A DNA stretch of 64,000 nt from Mycolicibacterium elephantis DSM 44368 (lineage in GTDB: Bacteria > Actinomycetota > Actinomycetes > Mycobacteriales > Mycobacteriaceae), in the NCBI RefSeq assembly GCF_004014805.1, contig NZ_ATDN01000089.1, forward strand, positions 112,706 to 176,705. The letters run 5' to 3'. The notes below the pieces were generated by a model. It was not told where the DNA came from. It searched no databases and was given only the letters and a program-made list of their open reading frames with translations. Every line of letters starts with the position of its first letter. Position 1 is the stretch's first letter. A program made the position numbers and the translations under genes. This document shows, in pieces, positions 52,550 to 61,508 of this stretch.

Positions 52550-53223
52550 TAGCTCAAGCCTTCGAGAAATGGGTTGTTGCGGCGTTCGAAGCCGATCGTG
52601 GACCTCTCACCGTGCCCCGGTAGTACCACGGTGTCGTCGTCGAGCACCAACAGTTTTTTCACGATCGAGCCGAGCAGGTCCCGGCCGCTGCTGCCCGGCA
52701 GGTCGGTGCGCCCGACGGACTGGCGAAACAGCGTGTCGCCGGAGAAGACGACCTCCTGCGGGCCCTCTGAGACCCGGAACACCACCGATCCGCGGGTGTG
52801 TCCGGGAGTGTGGTCGACGGTCACCGTGATCCCGCCGAGCTCGACCTTGTCCCCGTCGTGGTCCAGCTCGACGACCTGTTTGGGCTCGCGGAACATCGCG
52901 CCGACGGCGAACTGGGCCAGGCCTCCGACCAGCCCCCGGCCGAAGTCCTTGATCGGGGCGGTGAGCATGTACCGGTCCTCGGGATGGATGTAGGCCGGGC
53001 AGCCGTACATGTCGGCCACTTTCTGCGCCGACCAGATGTGGTCGATGTGCCCGTGGGTCAGCAACACCGCCGCCGGGGTCAGGTGGTTTTCGTCGAGGAT
53101 CCGGCGCAACGGGCCCATCGCCCGCTGCCCGGGGTCGACGACGATGGCGTCGGCTCCGGTCCGCGGGGCCAGCACGTAGCAGTTGCACGCCAACATGCCT
53201 GCCGGAAAGCCGGTGATCAACAC
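52549..53223 (-). CDS. MBL-fold hydrolase (glyoxalase II-like)
   Basis: Rv2581c-like hydroxyacylglutathione-hydrolase-type protein of 224 residues, with LLTHGHIDHIWS, HTPGHTRGSV, FSGDTLF and VVLPGHGERST giving all zinc ligands. It begins at GTG 53223 or TTG 53220 (VLITGFPAG or LITGFPAG); GGAGG lies just before. Mycobacteria lack glutathione, so the thioester substrate is probably another thiol adduct. Confidence 0.9.
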   Translation of the reverse strand: MLITGFPAGMLACNCYVLAPRTGADAIVVDPGQRAMGPLRRILDENHLTPAAVLLTHGHIDHIWSAQKVADMYGCPAYIHPEDRYMLTAPIKDFGRGLVGGLAQFAVGAMFREPKQVVELDHDGDKVELGGITVTVDHTPGHTRGSVVFRVSEGPQEVVFSGDTLFRQSVGRTDLPGSSGRDLLGSIVKKLLVLDDDTVVLPGHGERSTIGFERRNNPFLEGLS

Positions 53224-53326
53224 GACCTCCAGTTTTCCATCCCGCCACGGCGCGGGCCGCAGCGCCACACTCAGCAATGCCTGGCACACTCGTTTCCGAC
53301 CAATCGACATGAGGAGGACACAGGCG

Positions 53327-54202
53327 GTGCCGACCAACGAACAGCGTCGTGCCACGGCGAAGCGCAAACTCGAGCGTCAACTGGAGCGACGGGCGGAACG
53401 GGCCCGCAAGCGCCGGATCTTCACGATCATCGGCGCGGCCGTCGCGGTCGTGGTCGTCGTCGCCGCCGCCGTCACGGCCTTCTTACTCACCCGCGACTCC
53501 GACACCGAGACCGCGTCGGACAGCACCACCACCGCGCCGACCACCTCGGCGCCGGCGCCGGCGGGCCCCGGTGGTCTGCCGGCGTTCGCCGCGCCGGCCG
53601 GTCTCGGCGAGAACTGCCAGTACCCCGAGACCGGTGAGCCGGCCAAGGAGGTCAACCCGCCGCGCAGCGGCAAGGTGCCGACCGAGCCGGCGCAGGTCAG
53701 CGCCAGCATGTCGACCAACCGGGGCAACATCGGGCTGATGCTCGACAACGGCAAGTCGCCGTGCACGGTCAACAGCTTCGCCAGCCTGGCCCAGCAGGGC
53801 TACTTCAACGACACCCCGTGCCACCGCCTGACCACGAGCGAATCGCTGTCGGTCCTGCAGTGCGGCGACCCGACCGGTCAAGGCACCGGCGGCCCGGGCT
53901 ACCAGTTCGCCAACGAGTACCCGACCAACCAGTACCAGCCCGACGATCCCAAGCTGATGCAGCCGGTCACCTATCCGCGGGGCACGCTGGCGATGGCCAA
54001 CGCCGGAGCCAACACCAACGGCAGCCAGTTCTTCCTCGTGTACCAGGACTCCCAGCTGCCACCGAACTACACGGTGTTCGGCACCATCGACGAGACGGGG
54101 CTGGCCACGCTCGACAAGATCGCCGAGGCCGGGGTCGCCGGCGGCGGCGAGGACGGCCCGCCGGCTCAAGACGTCCAGGTGACGTCGGTCCTGCTGGACT
54201 GA
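53327..54202 (+). CDS. ppiB: Peptidyl-prolyl cis-trans isomerase (cyclophilin)
   Basis: A membrane-anchored cyclophilin of 291 residues: basic coiled start, one helix (about 32–54), a Ser/Thr/Pro-rich linker, then the cyclophilin domain (NGSQFFLVYQDSQLPPNYTVFG, TLAMANAGANTNGSQFF). The usual Arg of the active site is replaced in TPCHRLTTSES. GTG 53327 is chosen for the GAGGAGG nine bases before. Divergent from Rv2581c-like. Confidence 0.93.
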   Translation: MPTNEQRRATAKRKLERQLERRAERARKRRIFTIIGAAVAVVVVVAAAVTAFLLTRDSDTETASDSTTTAPTTSAPAPAGPGGLPAFAAPAGLGENCQYPETGEPAKEVNPPRSGKVPTEPAQVSASMSTNRGNIGLMLDNGKSPCTVNSFASLAQQGYFNDTPCHRLTTSESLSVLQCGDPTGQGTGGPGYQFANEYPTNQYQPDDPKLMQPVTYPRGTLAMANAGANTNGSQFFLVYQDSQLPPNYTVFGTIDETGLATLDKIAEAGVAGGGEDGPPAQDVQVTSVLLD

Positions 54203-54206
54203 TGCG

Positions 54207-54662
54207 GTGACCGCTCCGCCGCCACCGCCACCGCCGCCGGGCGGCGAGTACGGGCAGCCATACGGCTATCCGCCGGAGTACTACGGATACGGATACGGAT
54301 ACGGCTCGGGCTACGGCTCTGGCTATGGCTATCCCCCGCCCGCGCGCACCAACGCGCTGGCCGTCGCGTCGTTGGTGTGCGCGTTCGTGTTGGCGCCGCT
54401 GGGCATCGTGTTCGGCCACCTGGCGCTGTCGCAGATCAAGAAGACCGGCGAAGAGGGCCGCGGTCTGGCGGTGGCGGGCCTGGTCATCGGCTACGTGATC
54501 ACGGCGATGACGGTGTTGGCGGTCGTGATCAGCGTGCTGTTGTTCATGTTCTTCGCGAGCGCCCCGCAGGACGTCGAGCTGTATCCGGAATCGCCGCGCT
54601 ACACCGCCGCACCCGCCGAGCTGCCGGCGTTCGACCCGCCGGCCGCTCCGGGGGCCAACTGA
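54207..54662 (+). CDS. DUF4190-family membrane protein
   Basis: A 151-residue protein: Pro-rich and Gly/Tyr-rich N-terminus (repeated GYGYGSGYG) and two membrane helices with the DUF4190 motif NALAVASLVCAFVLAPLGIVFGHLALSQIKKTGEEGRGLAVAGLVIG. The GTG start is at 54207, four bases after the ppiB stop, so likely co-transcribed. Function unknown. Confidence 0.82.
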   Translation: MTAPPPPPPPPGGEYGQPYGYPPEYYGYGYGYGSGYGSGYGYPPPARTNALAVASLVCAFVLAPLGIVFGHLALSQIKKTGEEGRGLAVAGLVIGYVITAMTVLAVVISVLLFMFFASAPQDVELYPESPRYTAAPAELPAFDPPAAPGAN

Positions 54663-54714
54663 AACCGCTCCGGGCAGGTCGGGTGGCGAACGAGTCGGTC
54701 CGGGTGGCCTGGCG

Positions 54715-55290
54715 CTATCGGTAGCCGCGCTTCAGCAGATACCGCGCGCCGGCGGTCATCGCCTCCGGCGTGGCCAGGTCGAAGTCAAAGGCGTCGGCCA
54801 GCCGGTCGGTGATGTTGAACGCCAGGCACACCGCCAGGGCATCCTCGATCTGCGCACCCGTCACACCCTGGGCCAGCACGGCGCGGACGTCGTCGGGATC
54901 GACACGGTGTTCACGCGTGAGGGTGCCGAGCAGACGGAGCGTGGCGCGCAGCCGCTCGTCGATCGGCGCGGTGCTCAGATCGTCCAGCGTGGCGGCGACC
55001 TTCTCGTCGTCGCGGTACCACAGCCTCGACGTGGCCGAGTGCGCCGCGATGCAGAACGGGGTCTGGTTGACCTTCGACACATAGGCCGCCATCAGCTCAC
55101 GATCGCCGATCGACCATTCCGACTGTCCGCGCATCGCCTCATGGGTGAGGTCCCCGGCGCCGTAGAACTCCGGGCGATACAGCGCCAGCTTCACCGCGTC
55201 CACGACGGGTTGGCGCGAGATCAGCCGCACCAGTTTGAACAACGCCTTGGTGCGCAGGCGGTGGCCTCGCTCCAGGACGGCGAGCCTCAT
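54715..55290 (-). CDS. AhpD-like carboxymuconolactone decarboxylase-family protein
   Basis: A 191-residue alkylhydroperoxidase-like protein. AYVSKVNQTPFCIAAHS is the family motif, but the first Cys of the usual CxxCxxxH is Thr, so only the second Cys and the His remain. Start ATG 55290 overlaps the upstream gene's stop (ATGA), so it forms a pair with the next smaller family member. Confidence 0.85.
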   Translation of the reverse strand: MRLAVLERGHRLRTKALFKLVRLISRQPVVDAVKLALYRPEFYGAGDLTHEAMRGQSEWSIGDRELMAAYVSKVNQTPFCIAAHSATSRLWYRDDEKVAATLDDLSTAPIDERLRATLRLLGTLTREHRVDPDDVRAVLAQGVTGAQIEDALAVCLAFNITDRLADAFDFDLATPEAMTAGARYLLKRGYR

Positions 55291-55604
55291 CGCTGATCGC
55301 CTCGCGCGGCGGCCAGTGCCGCCATTGCGCTCTCGTACTGGCGGGTTGCCTGTCCGACGGCGGCGCACACCACGACTTCGAAGATCTGATCCTCGCTGAG
55401 GCCCGCGGCCCGGGCGGCGGCGACGTCCTCGTCGGTCACCTGACGGGCGCGGTAGGCCACCTTGTCGACCAGGGTGTGCAGCGGTTCGGTGAGTCCGGCG
55501 TTGTCGAAGGCGGCCCGGCGCAGCGCCGACGGTGCCCGTCCCGCGCCGCCGAGGACGCGAGCGATGAGCGCGCGATGCGACTCGGTGATGTCAGCCATCT
55601 TCAT
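55287..55604 (-). CDS. Small carboxymuconolactone decarboxylase-like protein
   Basis: A 105-residue protein resembling the helical half of the CMD fold (DEDVAAARAAGLSEDQIFEVVVCAAVGQATRQYESA) without the CxxC motif. Coupled by ATGA to the AhpD-like gene, so the two may form one complex. The start at 55604 is an ATG; a second ATG is 6 bases in. Confidence 0.8.
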   Translation of the reverse strand: MKMADITESHRALIARVLGGAGRAPSALRRAAFDNAGLTEPLHTLVDKVAYRARQVTDEDVAAARAAGLSEDQIFEVVVCAAVGQATRQYESAMAALAAARGDQR

Positions 55605-55623
55605 ACGCCTACGACCATAGCCC

Positions 55624-55685
55624 CGCGAGCAGACGTGAAAACCCCTGAAATGGACCCAAAGTGGGGGTGTTCGCGTCTGCTCGCG
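55624..55685. repeat. GCGAGCAGACG palindrome, copy 2
   Basis: Arms at 55624–55645 and 55664–55685 pair at 20 of 22 positions around an 18-base loop; the outer 12 bases (CGCGAGCAGACG) equal those of copy 1. It lies downstream of the baeRF-type gene on the minus strand. Confidence 0.75.
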
Positions 55686-55702
55686 AGTGAAAAGGCGAGC
55701 CG

Positions 55703-56875
55703 TTACCAGCGCAGCAGCGCACCGATGCCGTCGGCCTCGGCCAGCACACCGCCGGCCGCACCTTCGACGGGCGTGATCCGCGCCCCGATCTCGAGTGCCC
55801 GCTCGACCAGCCGTTCGGTCAGCCGGGGCTCCGCGGTGACTTGCGCGCCCGCAGGGGCCTCCTCACCGGCGTAGAGCAACCCGTTCGTGTCCACCGAGCC
55901 CACGTAGCGAACCTCCGGGTCGTACACCAGGTGCGCGACCCGTCCGTCGTTCAGCGCCCCGGTCACCTCCGACAACCCCAACGCCCCGGACTTGGTGCCG
56001 GCGGCGTCGCGCACCTCGGTCAACAGCTGTTGCTCGTACTCCTTGTGCTGGGCGTGGAGGCGTTCGGTGACCATGCGCGCCAGCGAGGCGTCGTCGACGC
56101 CGCTGAGGACGCGGGAGTCGGCGAGCACCTTGTCACGAAGGGTCGCCGGGAACCTCGAGACCGCTGCCTCCGTCCAGGTGTCGCCTCCGGAGACGAGGAT
56201 CCGCTGCCAGCCGTTCTCCTCGGCCACCTTCACGGCCGCCTCGACCGCCTGGTCCAGGAATCGCTCGATTCGCTCGCGTTCGCGGGCCTTGCGCTGTTCG
56301 CGCACCGGAGTGTTGAACTGTCCGGGCGGGCCGCCGCCGATCTGACCGGCTCGCTCATGCGGCGCCTCGACGTACTCGTTCTCCATCGACTGCACGGTGC
56401 GCAGCGAACCCAGGTGCCATTCGAGCAGGCGAGCGTCTTCGGCCGTGATGATCACGACACCGGCCCTGCGGCCCTCGTCGAGCATCTCGAGCAGGGGGTG
56501 GATGAACGGGCCGCTGTCCAGCACCAATCGGGGCGTCACCGGCATCGCGCTGTCGAACTGCATCGTCCAGTCGCTGTCCAGCGCGAAGAACACGATCCGC
56601 CCCCGGCCCGACACCGCCGAGGCCACCAGGGCCTCGACCTGCGGCCAGAGCCGGTCGAGCGCGGCGGCGACGTCGCGGCCGCGCTCGATACCGTCGCCCT
56701 CGGAGGCTCGGCGCCGCAACTCGCGGAAGCGGTTCTTCAGGTCGATGCCGGCGGCGAGCAGGTTCGGGTCCTGGCTCGGGTCCGCTTTCACGTACACGGA
56801 CAGCACGCCGAGGTCGTCGCTGCGTCGCGACAGTTCCCGCACTCCTGCGTCGTCGAGTTGCTCGAGCATGGCCAC
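55703..56875 (-). CDS. baeRF-type (eRF1-fold) protein
   Basis: A 390-residue protein like the bacterial archaeo-eukaryotic release factor (baeRF/Vms1) family, which has a release-factor-like central domain and a C-terminal L7Ae-like domain. Seen: LGVLSVYVKADPSQDPN at the N-terminus, GVVIITAEDARLLEWHLG in the middle and ARITPVEGAAGGVLAEADGIGALLRW at the end. No GGQ motif; position-equivalent residues are GGG PPGQ-like (GQIGGGPPGQFNTP). Possibly peptidyl-tRNA or ribosome quality control. GTG 56875 or ATG 56869. Confidence 0.8.
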   Translation of the reverse strand: MAMLEQLDDAGVRELSRRSDDLGVLSVYVKADPSQDPNLLAAGIDLKNRFRELRRRASEGDGIERGRDVAAALDRLWPQVEALVASAVSGRGRIVFFALDSDWTMQFDSAMPVTPRLVLDSGPFIHPLLEMLDEGRRAGVVIITAEDARLLEWHLGSLRTVQSMENEYVEAPHERAGQIGGGPPGQFNTPVREQRKARERERIERFLDQAVEAAVKVAEENGWQRILVSGGDTWTEAAVSRFPATLRDKVLADSRVLSGVDDASLARMVTERLHAQHKEYEQQLLTEVRDAAGTKSGALGLSEVTGALNDGRVAHLVYDPEVRYVGSVDTNGLLYAGEEAPAGAQVTAEPRLTERLVERALEIGARITPVEGAAGGVLAEADGIGALLRW

Positions 56876-56900
56876 GTTTCACACCCCCAAACAGCGGCAG

Positions 56901-59252
56901 TCAGGCCGCGGACGTCACCCGGTACACGTCGTACACACCCTCGACATTACGCACCACGTTGAGTACATGGCCCAAATGCTTGGGGTCACCCATCTCGAAG
57001 GTGAAGCGACTGATCGCCACCCGGTCATTGGACGTCGTCACCGACGCCGACAGGATGTTCACCTTCTCGTCGGCCAACACCCTTGTCACATCGGACAGCA
57101 GCCGGTGCCGGTCCAGCGCCTCGACCTGGATGGCGACCAGGAACACCGACGACGGCGACGGCGCCCACAGCACCTCGATGATGCGCTCCGACTGTTCCTG
57201 CAGTGAGGCGGCGTTGGTGCAGTCGGTGCGGTGCACGCTCACCCCGCCGCCGCGGGTCACGAAGCCCATGATGTTGTCACCGGGCACCGGCGTACAGCAC
57301 TTGGCCAGTTTGGTCAGCACCCCCGGCGCGCCGGGCACCGCCACACCGACGTCCTCGGAGCTGCGGTGACGCACCGGCATGGTGGACGGGGTAGACCGCT
57401 CGGCGAGTTCGTCGACGGCTTCCTCGTCGCCGCCGACCTGGGTCACCAGGCGCTGCACCACGTGGCGTGCCGACACGTGCCCCTCGCCGATCGCGGTGTA
57501 CAGCGCGGACACGTCGGCGTACCGCAGATCCCTGGCCAATCCGGCCATCGACTCCGCACTCATCAAGCGCTGCAACGGAAGTCCGCCGCGGCGTACCTCC
57601 CGGGCGATCGCCTCTTTACCCGCCTCCAGCGCCTCCTCGCGTCGCTCCTTGGCGAACCACTGGCGGATCTTGGCCTTCGCGCGCGGCGACACCACGAAGC
57701 TCTGCCAGTCGCGTGACGGCCCGGCGTTGGGCGCCTTCGACGTGAAAACCTCGACGACTTCCCCGTTTTCGAGCTTGCGCTCCAACGCCACCAGCCGGCC
57801 GTTGACCCGCGCGCCGATACACCGGTGGCCGACCTCGGTGTGCACCGCGTAGGCGAAGTCGACGGGCGTGGAACCGGTCGGCAGGGTGATCACGTCGCCC
57901 TTCGGGGTGAACACGAAGATCTCCTGCACGGCGAGGTCGTAGCGCAGGGACTCGAGGAACTCGCCGGGGTCGGCGGCCTCCCGCTGCCAGTCGAGCAGTT
58001 GACGCATCCACGCCATGTCGTCGATCTCGGCGGCGGCGTGGGGATGCGGAACGCCGTTGCGGCCCTTGGATTCCTTGTACCGCCAGTGCGCGGCGATGCC
58101 CCACTCCGCGGTCTTGTGCATGTCGTGGGTGCGGATCTGGATCTCCAGCGGCTTGCCCTCGGAGCCGATGACGGTGGTGTGCAGCGACTGATACACGCCG
58201 TAGCGGGGCTGGGCGATGTAGTCCTTGAACCGCCCGGCCATCGGCTGCCACAACGAGTGCACCACGCCGAGCGCGGCGTAGCAGTCCCGGATCTCGTCGC
58301 ACAGGATCCGCACCCCGACCAGGTCGTGGATGTCGTCGAAGTCGCGGCCCTTGACGATCATCTTCTGATAGATCGACCAGTAGTGCTTGGGCCGCCCTTC
58401 CACCACCGCGTCGATCTTCGACGCGCTGAGCGTGGCGGCGATCTCGTCGCGCACCTTGGCCAGATAGGTGTCCCGCGACGGTGCCCGGTCGGCGACCAGG
58501 CGCACGATCTCGTCGTACTTCTTGGGGTGCAGGATCGCGAACGACAGGTCTTCCAGCTCCCACTTCACCGTGGCCATGCCGAGCCGATGCGCCAGCGGCG
58601 CAATGACTTCCAGCGTTTCGCGGGCCTTGCGGGCCTGCTTTTCCGGCGGCAGGAAGCGCATCGTGCGCATGTTGTGCAGCCGGTCGGCCACCTTGATGAC
58701 CAGAACGCGCGCGTCGCGGGCCATCGCGATGATCATCTTGCGGATGGTTTCGCCCTCGGCGGCGGTGCCCAGAGCGACCTGGTCCAGCTTGGTGACGCCG
58801 TCGACGAGGTGGGCCACCTCGGTGCCGAACTCCTCGGTCAGCGCCTCCAGCGTGTAGCCGGTGTCCTCGACGGTGTCGTGCAGCAGCGCGGCGATCAGCG
58901 TGGTGGTGTCCATCCCCAGCTCGGCCAGGATGTTGGCCACCGCCAACGGGTGGGTGATGTAGGGGTCACCGGAGCGGCGCAGTTGATCGGCGTGCCGCTG
59001 CTCGGCCACCTCGTACGCCCGCTGCAGCAACTGCAGGTTGGCCTTCGGGTAGAACTCCTTGTGCACCGCGACCAGCGGTTCGAGCACCGGGTTGATGGCG
59101 CTGCGCTGCGCGGTCATCCGGCGCGCGAGCCGGGCACGCACCCGCCGCGACGCGCTGGTCGAGGTCTTGGGAACCTCCAGCGGCTGGGTTTCGGGCGACT
59201 GCGCCACGGGAGGCGATTGCAGGGCCGGACCCGTGCGGGGCTCGTCAGCCAT
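56901..59252 (-). CDS. rel: Bifunctional (p)ppGpp synthetase/hydrolase
   Basis: Rel of 783 residues. The HD hydrolase domain (ALLHDTVEDTGYTLE; RSGDPYITHPLAV), the synthetase domain (GVYQSLHTTVIG), TGS (GSTPVDFAYAVHTEVGH) and C-terminal ACT domain are all present, so both activities are expected. ATG 59252 is favoured because AGGAG sits six bases before it; GTG 59258 lies too close. It heads the stringent response; apt follows upstream on the same strand, spaced by 46 bp. Confidence 0.97.
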   Translation of the reverse strand: MADEPRTGPALQSPPVAQSPETQPLEVPKTSTSASRRVRARLARRMTAQRSAINPVLEPLVAVHKEFYPKANLQLLQRAYEVAEQRHADQLRRSGDPYITHPLAVANILAELGMDTTTLIAALLHDTVEDTGYTLEALTEEFGTEVAHLVDGVTKLDQVALGTAAEGETIRKMIIAMARDARVLVIKVADRLHNMRTMRFLPPEKQARKARETLEVIAPLAHRLGMATVKWELEDLSFAILHPKKYDEIVRLVADRAPSRDTYLAKVRDEIAATLSASKIDAVVEGRPKHYWSIYQKMIVKGRDFDDIHDLVGVRILCDEIRDCYAALGVVHSLWQPMAGRFKDYIAQPRYGVYQSLHTTVIGSEGKPLEIQIRTHDMHKTAEWGIAAHWRYKESKGRNGVPHPHAAAEIDDMAWMRQLLDWQREAADPGEFLESLRYDLAVQEIFVFTPKGDVITLPTGSTPVDFAYAVHTEVGHRCIGARVNGRLVALERKLENGEVVEVFTSKAPNAGPSRDWQSFVVSPRAKAKIRQWFAKERREEALEAGKEAIAREVRRGGLPLQRLMSAESMAGLARDLRYADVSALYTAIGEGHVSARHVVQRLVTQVGGDEEAVDELAERSTPSTMPVRHRSSEDVGVAVPGAPGVLTKLAKCCTPVPGDNIMGFVTRGGGVSVHRTDCTNAASLQEQSERIIEVLWAPSPSSVFLVAIQVEALDRHRLLSDVTRVLADEKVNILSASVTTSNDRVAISRFTFEMGDPKHLGHVLNVVRNVEGVYDVYRVTSAA

Positions 59253-59298
59253 GGTCACCTCCTGTCCAGCGAGAACCTCCAGACTTCGAGGATATCGT

Positions 59299-59853
59299 TC
59301 AGATCGTGTGCAAGGAGGTCACCGGTAGACCGGTGATCGCGGCGCGACCCTGCAACGCGGCCAATTCGAGGACGACGGCGGCGCCGGTCACCGTCGCGCC
59401 GGCGTGTTCCAGCAGCCGCACGGTGGCCGCCGCGGTGCCGCCGGTGGCGAGCACGTCGTCGATGATGAACACCGAGCGGCCGGCCAACTCGATGCCGTCG
59501 GCGGGGATCTCCAGCGCGGCCGTGCCGTACTCCAGCACGTAGGTCTCGCTGCGCACCGGCGGGGGCAGCTTGCCGCCCTTGCGGACCGCCAGCACCCCGG
59601 TGCCGAGCCGGATGGCGACCGCCGCGCCGAGCAGGAAGCCGCGGGCGTCGATGCCCGCGATCAGGTCGGCGCCCCGTGCGGCGTGCGCCAGCGCATCGGT
59701 GACCACCGTGAGCCCGCGCGCGTCGGCCAGCAGCGGGGTCATGTCCTTGAACTGCACGCCGGGCTCGGGAAAGTCGGGCACTTCACGCAGCATCGAGGCG
59801 ATGAGCGCGGACACCTCCGGGCCCGGTGCCGCGGGCCCGGCGGCACCGGTCAT
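59299..59853 (-). CDS. apt: Adenine phosphoribosyltransferase
   Basis: Salvages adenine to AMP with PRPP. A 184-residue type I PRTase: PEPGVQFKDMTPLL is the adenine-specific start, the PRPP motif is VFIIDDVLATGGTA. The frame is open far upstream, but the ATG at 59853 overlaps the stop of the lipoprotein gene (ATGA) and gives the family length. Confidence 0.95.
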   Translation of the reverse strand: MTGAAGPAAPGPEVSALIASMLREVPDFPEPGVQFKDMTPLLADARGLTVVTDALAHAARGADLIAGIDARGFLLGAAVAIRLGTGVLAVRKGGKLPPPVRSETYVLEYGTAALEIPADGIELAGRSVFIIDDVLATGGTAAATVRLLEHAGATVTGAAVVLELAALQGRAAITGLPVTSLHTI

Positions 59854-61502
59854 CGCGCCAGGCTCCAGCGGTCCATGTTCCACCCCGCACCCCATCTCGT
59901 CGGGTTGCTCTGTACCGCGTACATCTTCTTCGACGTCAGCACGGTGCGGTGCTGGCGGTACAGCGGCAGGGTCGGCATATCGGCCCAAAGGATGGCGCCG
60001 CCCTCGCCGAGCAGCCGCGCGGTTTCCTTGGGATCGGCCGTCACCGCCAACCTCGCGATGATCTCGTCGATGCGCGGGTTGGAGAACCGCGACAGGTTGT
60101 TGCCGTTGGCCGAGTGCAGATCGTAGGCGTCCATCGCGGACGAGCCGCTCGACCCACTGCCGGGCGATCCGCCGGTGGTGGCGATCAGCACGTCGATTTC
60201 GTTGTTGCGCAACGTCATCGGACCCGTCGTCTCCGTGGCGGCGTCCTCGACGGTGATGCCGGCCGGTGCGCACGCCTGGGCGATGGCGCCGACGGTGGCG
60301 GCCAGGCGCGGGTTGGGGCTTCGGTAGCCGATCCGCACGGTCAGGGGGCGCTCCTCCAGCGCGGCGCGCGCGGCGTCGGGGTTGGCGGCGACGAACCCGC
60401 TGGCCTCGGCCGCGCCTTCGACGGCGCTGTAGGCATCCTCGGTAGTCGGGTTCAGGCGCGCGTTGGCGATCGGCACCTGGGCGTTGCGCGCGATCGTGTC
60501 CCGCGGTGTGCAGTGGGCCAGCGCCCGGCGCGCCGGGGTGGCCGCCAGCGGGCCCTGGGAGGCGAAGATCAACTGCTCGATCGACGCCGACGGTGACTCG
60601 GTGCGGACGTAGTCGTCGGGCGGGTTCAGCGTGCCCGACGAACCGGTCGCGATGTCGACGACGTCGAATGCGCCTTCGTTGACGCGGTCCTGCATGTTGT
60701 CGGGCTGCGGCCAGACGGTGATCTTCTTGGTGACCGGGGCCGCGCCCCACCACTTGTCGTTGGCCACCAGCACGACCGCGCCCTCATCGGTCACCGAGTC
60801 CAGCTTGTAGGGACCCGACGACGGGAACTTCTTGAGGTCGAGATCGGGTGTGAGCTTCCAGGTGGCGTTCCAGACCTGCGCGATGCGTTCGACCGTCGCG
60901 CCGTCGTTGTCGGCGATCGCCTTGGCGACGCCTCCGTCATCCAGGCCGAGCACGTCGGCGATGACGTGAGAGGGCATCATCGACGTCGCGCTGAACAGCT
61001 GCCCGTAGTCGACGAACGCGCGCTCCGGAAGGAACGACACCCGCGCCCTCTTCTGCCCCGGTGTGCACTCGATGCCGGCGATGTCGCTGTATCCGGCGCG
61101 GCTGGCCGCGTCGAAACCCGGGAAGCGGCCGGACTGCGACGCCCACGCGAGCACCATGTCGTCGCAGGTGACAGGTTTGCCGTCGGAGTACACCGCGTCG
61201 GCGTGGATCTCGTAGTCGAGCACCAGCGGGGTGCGCCCCACCACGGAGACCGACCCGAAGTCGGTGTCGCCGACGATCTGGCCGTCGGGACCGTGATAGG
61301 TGAAGCCGGTCAGCGCGCGCGCGAACGCCTGCGGGGCCGCCGAGGCCGCCCCCTCGACGGTGTTGGTGTTGTAGGTGGTCAGCGGGCCGTCGACGGCGTA
61401 GTCGATGCTGTCGGCGGGGCTGCGTGAACACGACGCCAACCCCGCGGCGCCCAGCAACACAACAGCCGCCAACACACCGCCGCGCCGGCACCGGCCCCTC
61501 AT
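59850..61502 (-). CDS. DppA-like peptide-binding lipoprotein
   Basis: A 550-residue extracytoplasmic solute-binding protein of the SBP_bac_5 family (Rv2585c by position). Lipobox LASC with the lipidated Cys25 after a short basic signal peptide. The family pattern YEIHADAVYSDGKPVTCDDMVLAW and FPSSGPYKLDSV is clear. No ABC permease genes are adjacent, so it is probably an orphan binder. Confidence 0.9.
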   Translation of the reverse strand: MRGRCRRGGVLAAVVLLGAAGLASCSRSPADSIDYAVDGPLTTYNTNTVEGAASAAPQAFARALTGFTYHGPDGQIVGDTDFGSVSVVGRTPLVLDYEIHADAVYSDGKPVTCDDMVLAWASQSGRFPGFDAASRAGYSDIAGIECTPGQKRARVSFLPERAFVDYGQLFSATSMMPSHVIADVLGLDDGGVAKAIADNDGATVERIAQVWNATWKLTPDLDLKKFPSSGPYKLDSVTDEGAVVLVANDKWWGAAPVTKKITVWPQPDNMQDRVNEGAFDVVDIATGSSGTLNPPDDYVRTESPSASIEQLIFASQGPLAATPARRALAHCTPRDTIARNAQVPIANARLNPTTEDAYSAVEGAAEASGFVAANPDAARAALEERPLTVRIGYRSPNPRLAATVGAIAQACAPAGITVEDAATETTGPMTLRNNEIDVLIATTGGSPGSGSSGSSAMDAYDLHSANGNNLSRFSNPRIDEIIARLAVTADPKETARLLGEGGAILWADMPTLPLYRQHRTVLTSKKMYAVQSNPTRWGAGWNMDRWSLAR

Positions 61503-61508
61503 CTCCGG

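Noticed and set aside
59854..60753. A 484-codon extension upstream of apt
   Set aside because: That part is another frame of the DppA-like lipoprotein gene; the ATGA overlap and the family N-terminus fix apt at 59853.
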